Below are positions 13,708 to 17,772 of a stretch of 17,772 nucleotides of DNA, piece by piece. Made by a program: the position numbers and the translations under genes. The stretch is taken from NCBI GenBank assembly GCA_900553315.1, contig USCW01000019.1, positions 1 through 17,772 of the forward strand. Reading direction: 5' to 3'. Each line of letters begins with the position of its first letter. Position 1 is the first letter of the stretch. The notes under the pieces were generated by a model. That model worked only from the letters and a program-made list of their open reading frames with translations. It was not told where the DNA came from and searched no databases. The DNA is from an uncultured Eubacteriales bacterium (GTDB lineage Bacteria > Bacillota > Clostridia > Christensenellales > Aristaeellaceae).

Positions 13708-15129
13708 ATGAAAAAACTTCGTTTTTCCACCTTTGCGCAGGTGTTGATCGTGCTGCTGTGCGCGGCGATGATCTGGACGGGGCTCTATGTGCTGGATATC
13801 CGCGCAAACGTTGTGTGGGACTTGACCCCTGATCTGCTGACGGAATTGAGCGAGGGCACGATCCAGACCATGGACGGGCTGGACGAAAGCGTGCATCTCC
13901 ATCTGGTGTTCAAGGCGGAGACGGAATCCGACCTGCGCTGGATGCTGGAAACGCTGGCGGGCAGCTATGTACGCACGGGACATGCGGTGACGGACACCAT
14001 TGACCCGGTGACAGAGCCGGGCAAGATTCGCGGCTACGCGGAGAGCGGCAAGAGCATCTCCGAGGGCTCGGTGATCGTCGCCAGCGCGGACGAATCCCGT
14101 TACGTGGTGGTGCCGGTGAACGACCTGTATGCCTATCAAATGACCTCCAGCGGCAGCTACACGATCACGGGCCTTTCTGCGGAGCAGAAGATCACCAGCG
14201 CCATCCGCACGGTCACGGGTGGGGAGCGCAAGCAGGTGTGGTTCCTGACCGGGCATGACGAGGCGGGCATGAGTGCGTGCAGCTATCTGGTCAGCCGCCT
14301 GCAGAGCGATAATTATGAGGTGGCGGAAACAACGCTGACGCAGAGCGACCTGCAGGGCGGCGACATTCTGCTGATCCTTTCTCCCGCCCGCGACCTGACG
14401 CAGGAGGAAAAGGCGGCGCTGGATGCGTTTCTGCTGGAAGGCGGTCGGCTGCTCATGGCGTGCGACGCGAGCCTTGACCTGACCACGATGCCCAATTTCG
14501 CAGCCATTGCGAAGAACGTATCCCTGTCCTTTGAAAGCGGCATTGTGGTGGAGGATGAGCAGCAGACGGGCTGGTGGATGAATTCGCCCCTGTACCTGAT
14601 GCCCGCCATCAACCGCGACAGCGACGTGCTCAGCAGCATGCAGGAAAGCCAGCGCGTGATTTTGCCCGGCGCACGGGCTATTTCCGGCCCGGAGATCCCG
14701 CTTTCCGGCTATAGCTATGAGACGCTGCTTTCCACCTCGGAGGGGGCCTATGTGTGTCCGCTGGACAGCGACTCCATTGCCCGCACCCCGGATATGCCGC
14801 AGGGCCGTCAACAGCTCGCGGTGAGCGTCACGCACTTAGAGGAAAGCACCGGAAAAGAAATGCGCATGGTGCTGATGGGCAGTCTGTACACGCTGGTGGA
14901 CAACAGTCTGATGAATTCCACGTATAATCTGGACTTAACGTCCAAGCTGATCGGCTATCTGGCTCAGCGGGAGACGGAGACCTACATCCCTGTGCGGACG
15001 CTGAATGACGACACGCTGACGGCGTTCACGGCGCAGCAGAGCTGGCGCATTCTGTCCATCGTGCTGACGCTGCCGGTGCTGGCGCTGGTCGTCGGCGCAG
15101 TGGTGCTGGTGAGGAGGCGCAAGAAATGA
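13708..15129 (+). CDS. GldG-like ABC-associated protein (ABC_transp_aux family)
   Basis: This 473-residue protein is anchored by a transmembrane helix at each end (~9-30 and ~446-467), with a large extracytoplasmic middle. Typical family segments are the early LDIRANVVWDLTPDLLTELSEGT, a KQVWFLTGHDEAG segment, and an EEKAALDAFLLEGGRLLMACD segment resembling a glutamine-amidotransferase-like fold without its catalytic cysteine. The family accompanies GldA/GldF-type transporters; its biochemical role is not established. GGAGG (13697-13701) lies in the last codons of the permease gene, and the stop overlaps the next start (ATGA at 15126), showing tight coupling. Confidence 0.88.
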   Translation: MKKLRFSTFAQVLIVLLCAAMIWTGLYVLDIRANVVWDLTPDLLTELSEGTIQTMDGLDESVHLHLVFKAETESDLRWMLETLAGSYVRTGHAVTDTIDPVTEPGKIRGYAESGKSISEGSVIVASADESRYVVVPVNDLYAYQMTSSGSYTITGLSAEQKITSAIRTVTGGERKQVWFLTGHDEAGMSACSYLVSRLQSDNYEVAETTLTQSDLQGGDILLILSPARDLTQEEKAALDAFLLEGGRLLMACDASLDLTTMPNFAAIAKNVSLSFESGIVVEDEQQTGWWMNSPLYLMPAINRDSDVLSSMQESQRVILPGARAISGPEIPLSGYSYETLLSTSEGAYVCPLDSDSIARTPDMPQGRQQLAVSVTHLEESTGKEMRMVLMGSLYTLVDNSLMNSTYNLDLTSKLIGYLAQRETETYIPVRTLNDDTLTAFTAQQSWRILSIVLTLPVLALVVGAVVLVRRRKK

Positions 15130-16502
15130 GCGACAAGCCTTTGCAGATGGAGGAAGCCTCTAAACTGCGCAAGCCCGTTCGGCGGGGGCTGGGCTGGCTG
15201 GCGGCGCTGTGCCTGTGCGGGCTGTTCCTTGCGGGCTGTCTGGTGGCGGCACAGGTGAGTCAGCCCGTGCCCGCAGCGGAGAAGAAGACGGAGAGCGCCT
15301 CCTATTCCTTTGAGCAGATGATCCCCGAGGGCATGGGCAAGCCCGTTTCTGTGACCATTGCGCGGGCGGACGATACGTTCACGCTGGTGGCGGAGGACGG
15401 CGCGTATCATCTTGAAAACGATACCGAAGCGCTGGACGCCCACGCGGCGGGGGAGATACTGGTCTGCGGCGAGTCCATTCTGGCCCGCCGCCGACTGGAC
15501 GGCGCGCCGGAGGACTATGGCATCAACGCTCAGTCTACGCGGGTGTGCTTCCGCTATGAAAACGGTTCCGAATTCACCCTGCGGCTGGGCGAGGCTGTCC
15601 CCACGGGGGAGGGCTGGTACGCAGCCGTGAATGACGACGCGACCGTATACATTGTGAACAACGCCCTTGCCAAAACGCTGTCCGTGGACAAGCTGCGCCT
15701 GTACGCGATGCCCGATCTGTCCGATGCCTTTACGGCGCAGACGCTTTTGAAGGTCACTATCGAGCAGCCAGGGAAGGACACCATCGCCCTTGCGCGGGTG
15801 ACGGAGGCTAATCACTTCAACACCAAGGTGGAGCTGACGGAGCCAATCCATTATCCGGCCAATTCCGAGCGGGCGGCGGAAATCTATCTGGACATGGAGA
15901 AGCTTCAGCCAGCGGCGCTGGCGGACGCGAACGGCGCGGATGAGGACTGGGGGCTGGCACAGCCCGTGGCGGTGCTGACGCTGGAGGATCAGACGACGAC
16001 GCGCCTGACGATCGGCCTGACGAGCGACGGCTACACCATGCGCATCAACGACGACCACGCCGTGTATACCCTTGCGGCGGACGCAATGGACTTCCTCGGA
16101 AGCCTGACGGTGCCGTGGCTGGCGGAGCAGCTGCCCGGGCTGGTGATGCTCAGTCAGGTCAGCGCCATGGACGTGATGGCGGGGGAAAAGACCCTGCATA
16201 TCGACGTGGATCAGCCCAACGGCAAGTATCAGATAAACGGCAAGAACATTGCCGAGGATACCTTCCTGCCGGTGTATCAGCAGACCATCGGCCTGCTGAT
16301 CGAAAGATACGTTTCCACCCCGGAGCAGACAGGAGACCCGAGGCTCCAAATCGAATATACCTTCACAGACGGCACCCAATGGACGCTGACGCTTGCGGAA
16401 TACGACGAGGAGTTCGACCTGATTATTCGGGAGGAATGCGCCTGCTTCCTGATCTCGCGTTCCAAGACGGATGCGCTCATTGAAAGCTTATTTCATTTAT
16501 AG
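15126..16502 (+). CDS. DUF4340-like membrane-anchored protein
   Basis: This 458-residue protein has a basic N-terminus and one hydrophobic segment (~22-42), then a long extracytoplasmic domain of repeated beta-rich units; two segments read like paired copies (EDYGINAQSTRVCFRYENGS and EDWGLAQPVAVLTLEDQTT). The pattern AxDYG...V.F..G..F.L.LG is characteristic of DUF4340. Cys38 in FLAGC could be a lipobox cysteine, so the protein may be a lipoprotein instead of a single-pass membrane protein; the 20-residue N-region is long for that. DUF4340 proteins regularly follow GldG-like genes. The start codon is in the ATGA overlap with GAGGAGG (15111-15117) upstream. Function unknown. Confidence 0.82.
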   Translation: MSDKPLQMEEASKLRKPVRRGLGWLAALCLCGLFLAGCLVAAQVSQPVPAAEKKTESASYSFEQMIPEGMGKPVSVTIARADDTFTLVAEDGAYHLENDTEALDAHAAGEILVCGESILARRRLDGAPEDYGINAQSTRVCFRYENGSEFTLRLGEAVPTGEGWYAAVNDDATVYIVNNALAKTLSVDKLRLYAMPDLSDAFTAQTLLKVTIEQPGKDTIALARVTEANHFNTKVELTEPIHYPANSERAAEIYLDMEKLQPAALADANGADEDWGLAQPVAVLTLEDQTTTRLTIGLTSDGYTMRINDDHAVYTLAADAMDFLGSLTVPWLAEQLPGLVMLSQVSAMDVMAGEKTLHIDVDQPNGKYQINGKNIAEDTFLPVYQQTIGLLIERYVSTPEQTGDPRLQIEYTFTDGTQWTLTLAEYDEEFDLIIREECACFLISRSKTDALIESLFHL

Positions 16503-16513
16503 GAGGAGTAATC

Positions 16514-17524
16514 ATGACGTACATTCCTGCGCCTGACCGGTATAAGTCCATGACGTACCGCCGCTGCGGCAAGAGCGGCATCAAGCTTCCGGTGATCTCG
16601 CTGGGGCTGTGGCATAACTTCGGCAACATTACGCCCTTCGGCGTGCAGCAGGAGCTGCTGCGCACGGCCTTCGACAACGGCATTACCCACTTCGACCTTG
16701 CAAACAACTATGGCCCGCCCTACGGCGAGGCGGAGCGCAACTTCGGCGTGCATATGCAGCGGGACTGGAAGCCGCACCGCGACGAGCTGATTTTGTCTAC
16801 CAAGGCGGGCTACGACATGTGGGAGGGCCCCTACGGCGACTGGGGCAGCCGCAAGTACCTGATCGCCAGCCTTGACCAGAGCCTCAAGCGCATGAACGTG
16901 GACTATGTGGATATTTTCTATCACCATCGTCCCGACCCGGAGACCCCCATTGAGGAAACCGCCGGCGCACTGGAGCAGATTCTGCGCAGCGGCAAGGCGT
17001 TGTACGTGGGCATTTCCAACTATAACGCCGCGCAGACGGAGGCCATGGTGAAGGCGCTGGGCTCCCTCGGCACCCATCTGCTGATCCATCAGCCTAGCTA
17101 TTCCATGCTGAACCGCTGGATTGAGGAGCCCATGGAGGGCTGCGGCAGCCTGCAGGACGTGCTGCGCCGGGAGGGCGTGGGCTGCATCTGCTTCGCGCCG
17201 CTGCAAAACGGCATCCTGACCTCCAAGTATTTGAACGGCATTCCCGCCGATTCCCGCGCCGCGCATGACCCGCGCTATTTGAAGCCCTCCGCCATTACGG
17301 AGGAGAAGATCGCCAAGGTGCGCGCACTGAACGAGATTGCGGCGAACCGTGGTCAGGCGCTGAGCCAGATGGCGCTGGCGTGGGTGCTGCGGGACGAGGT
17401 CGTCACCACCGCGCTGATCGGCGCAAGCCGTCCGTCGCAGATCATCGAGAACGTGAAGGCGCTGGACGCGGCTCCCTTTACGGAGGAAGAGCTGGCGAAG
17501 ATCGAAGAGATTTTGGCGAAGTAA
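16514..17524 (+). CDS. yghZ: YghZ-type aldo/keto reductase (L-glyceraldehyde 3-phosphate reductase family)
   Basis: This 336-residue cytosolic NADPH-dependent reductase is close to E. coli YghZ, which reduces L-glyceraldehyde 3-phosphate and detoxifies aldehydes. It shares near-identical stretches: YRRCGKSGIKLPVISLGLWHN, HFDLANNYGPP, STKAGYDMWEGPYG, GSRKYLIASLDQSLKRM and LLIHQPSYSMLNRW. The tetrad is D61, Y66, K97 and H138 (second His of FYHHRPD). The end ALIGASRPSQIIENVKAL is the cofactor-binding tail. AGGAGG (16501-16506) is 7 nt before ATG, and the gene starts 11 nt after the DUF4340 gene, so it is the last gene of the exporter operon. A strong terminator follows. It is not a paralogue copy of the AKR at 616. 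Confidence 0.93.
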   Translation: MTYIPAPDRYKSMTYRRCGKSGIKLPVISLGLWHNFGNITPFGVQQELLRTAFDNGITHFDLANNYGPPYGEAERNFGVHMQRDWKPHRDELILSTKAGYDMWEGPYGDWGSRKYLIASLDQSLKRMNVDYVDIFYHHRPDPETPIEETAGALEQILRSGKALYVGISNYNAAQTEAMVKALGSLGTHLLIHQPSYSMLNRWIEEPMEGCGSLQDVLRREGVGCICFAPLQNGILTSKYLNGIPADSRAAHDPRYLKPSAITEEKIAKVRALNEIAANRGQALSQMALAWVLRDEVVTTALIGASRPSQIIENVKALDAAPFTEEELAKIEEILAK

Positions 17525-17538
17525 AAAGGGATAAAGCA

Positions 17539-17580
17539 AAAGGCGCTGTGCAGAGATGAAAACTGCACAGCGCCTTTTTT
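17539..17580 (+). terminator. Strong rho-independent terminator after the exporter operon
   Basis: A perfect 15-bp stem (17539-17553 with 17563-17577; core GGCGCTGTGCAG) around a 9-nt loop ends in TTTTTT (17575-17580). The A-run on the other arm gives a U-run on the minus strand too, so it may work in both directions. Confidence 0.94.
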
Positions 17581-17616
17581 GCGGAGGGAAAGCGTAGATG
17601 CCGATGGGTATGAAGG

Positions 17617-17772
17617 TCAGCTAGAGGGCTTATCCTCAGTCATGCGCTTTGCGATCGCCCTTTGGAAACCTTCGCCCCCTGCGGGGACAATAGTTGGAAG
17701 GGTCGCGGCGGCTCTGTCAGCCGCCGTGACCACAACCACCCCGCAGGAAACCGCACCCCACTTACAGGCGGA
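17617..17772 (-). other. Open minus-strand frame entering from the right edge (51 codons, uncertain)
   Basis: Reading the minus strand from 17772 gives an open frame that stops at TGA 17617-17619, ending GFQRAIAKRMTEDKPSS. It could be the tail of a gene lying to the right, facing the bidirectional terminator. No start, domain or ribosome site is visible, and most of it overlaps a long inverted repeat, so a non-coding repeat that happens to be open is equally likely. Confidence 0.2.
17678..17747. repeat. Nested inverted repeat near the right edge
   Basis: Three pairing blocks fold into one long stem: CCTGCGGGG (17678-17686) with CCCCGCAGG (17739-17747); GTTG (17693-17696) with CAAC (17733-17736); and GGTCGCGGCGGCT (17701-17713) with AGCCGCCGTGACC (17719-17731, one G-U pair) around CTGTC. 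No U-run follows on either strand. It may be an intergenic repetitive element or a structured RNA cut off by the window edge. Confidence 0.55.

Noticed and set aside
13501..14835. Long minus-strand frame opposite the GldG-like gene
   Set aside because: Rich in His/Arg/Gln/Ala without motifs, and antisense to a well-supported gene in a coupled operon.
1..17772. CRISPR arrays, tRNA or rRNA genes
   Set aside because: No regularly spaced direct repeats, no tRNA arm pattern such as GGTTCGAATCC, and no rRNA-like stretch were found in either strand by eye.

Overview
The window is about 57% G+C by eye and densely coded. Strong GGAGG ribosome sites, sigma-A type promoters, LplABC/YtcP-class importers and a spore-gene fragment at the left edge all suggest an anaerobic, spore-lineage Firmicute (Clostridia), probably from gut or rumen. 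The taxonomic call is an inference; no rRNA or other marker gene is present.

Left edge (1-615): a minus-strand gene begins at 360 and runs off the window. Its first ~55 residues are an XRE-type helix-turn-helix. From about residue 56 it reads, in frame, as the middle of sporulation protein SpoIIIAA. This is the strangest object here; it is either a real domain fusion or an assembly join. It has a good promoter of its own, divergent from an aldo/keto reductase (AKR) gene at 616-1599 that ends in a clear terminator.

Centre (1673-12020): two carbohydrate-type ABC importers. Importer 1 has the order binding protein, permease, permease (1898-5645), followed closely by an M20 dipeptidase (5657-7060) and a URO-D superfamily protein with a zinc-type HxC...C triad (7181-8137), then a terminator. 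Importer 2 has its own near-consensus promoter (8250-8278), a ~210-nt hairpin-rich leader, and the order permease, permease, binding protein (8492-11969). Neither importer has an ATPase gene here, so a shared ATPase encoded elsewhere is likely. Both binding proteins have Sec signal peptides without a lipobox cysteine. A 160-bp palindromic MITE-like element with perfect 15-bp terminal inverted repeats and a CTAAA direct repeat on both sides lies between binding protein 1 and its permease, followed by a 13-bp G+C-rich hairpin.

Right part (12062-17524): a tightly coupled operon of an ABC ATPase, an ABC-2 type permease, a GldG-like protein and a DUF4340-like protein, resembling the gliding-motility-type Gld ABC complex. 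It ends with a YghZ-type AKR and a strong terminator. The last ~190 bases hold a nested inverted repeat and no gene I can name.

Taken together, the window looks like a nutrient-uptake island: two importers, associated hydrolytic and redox enzymes, and an exporter-like complex of unknown substrate. None of the substrates can be read from the sequence.
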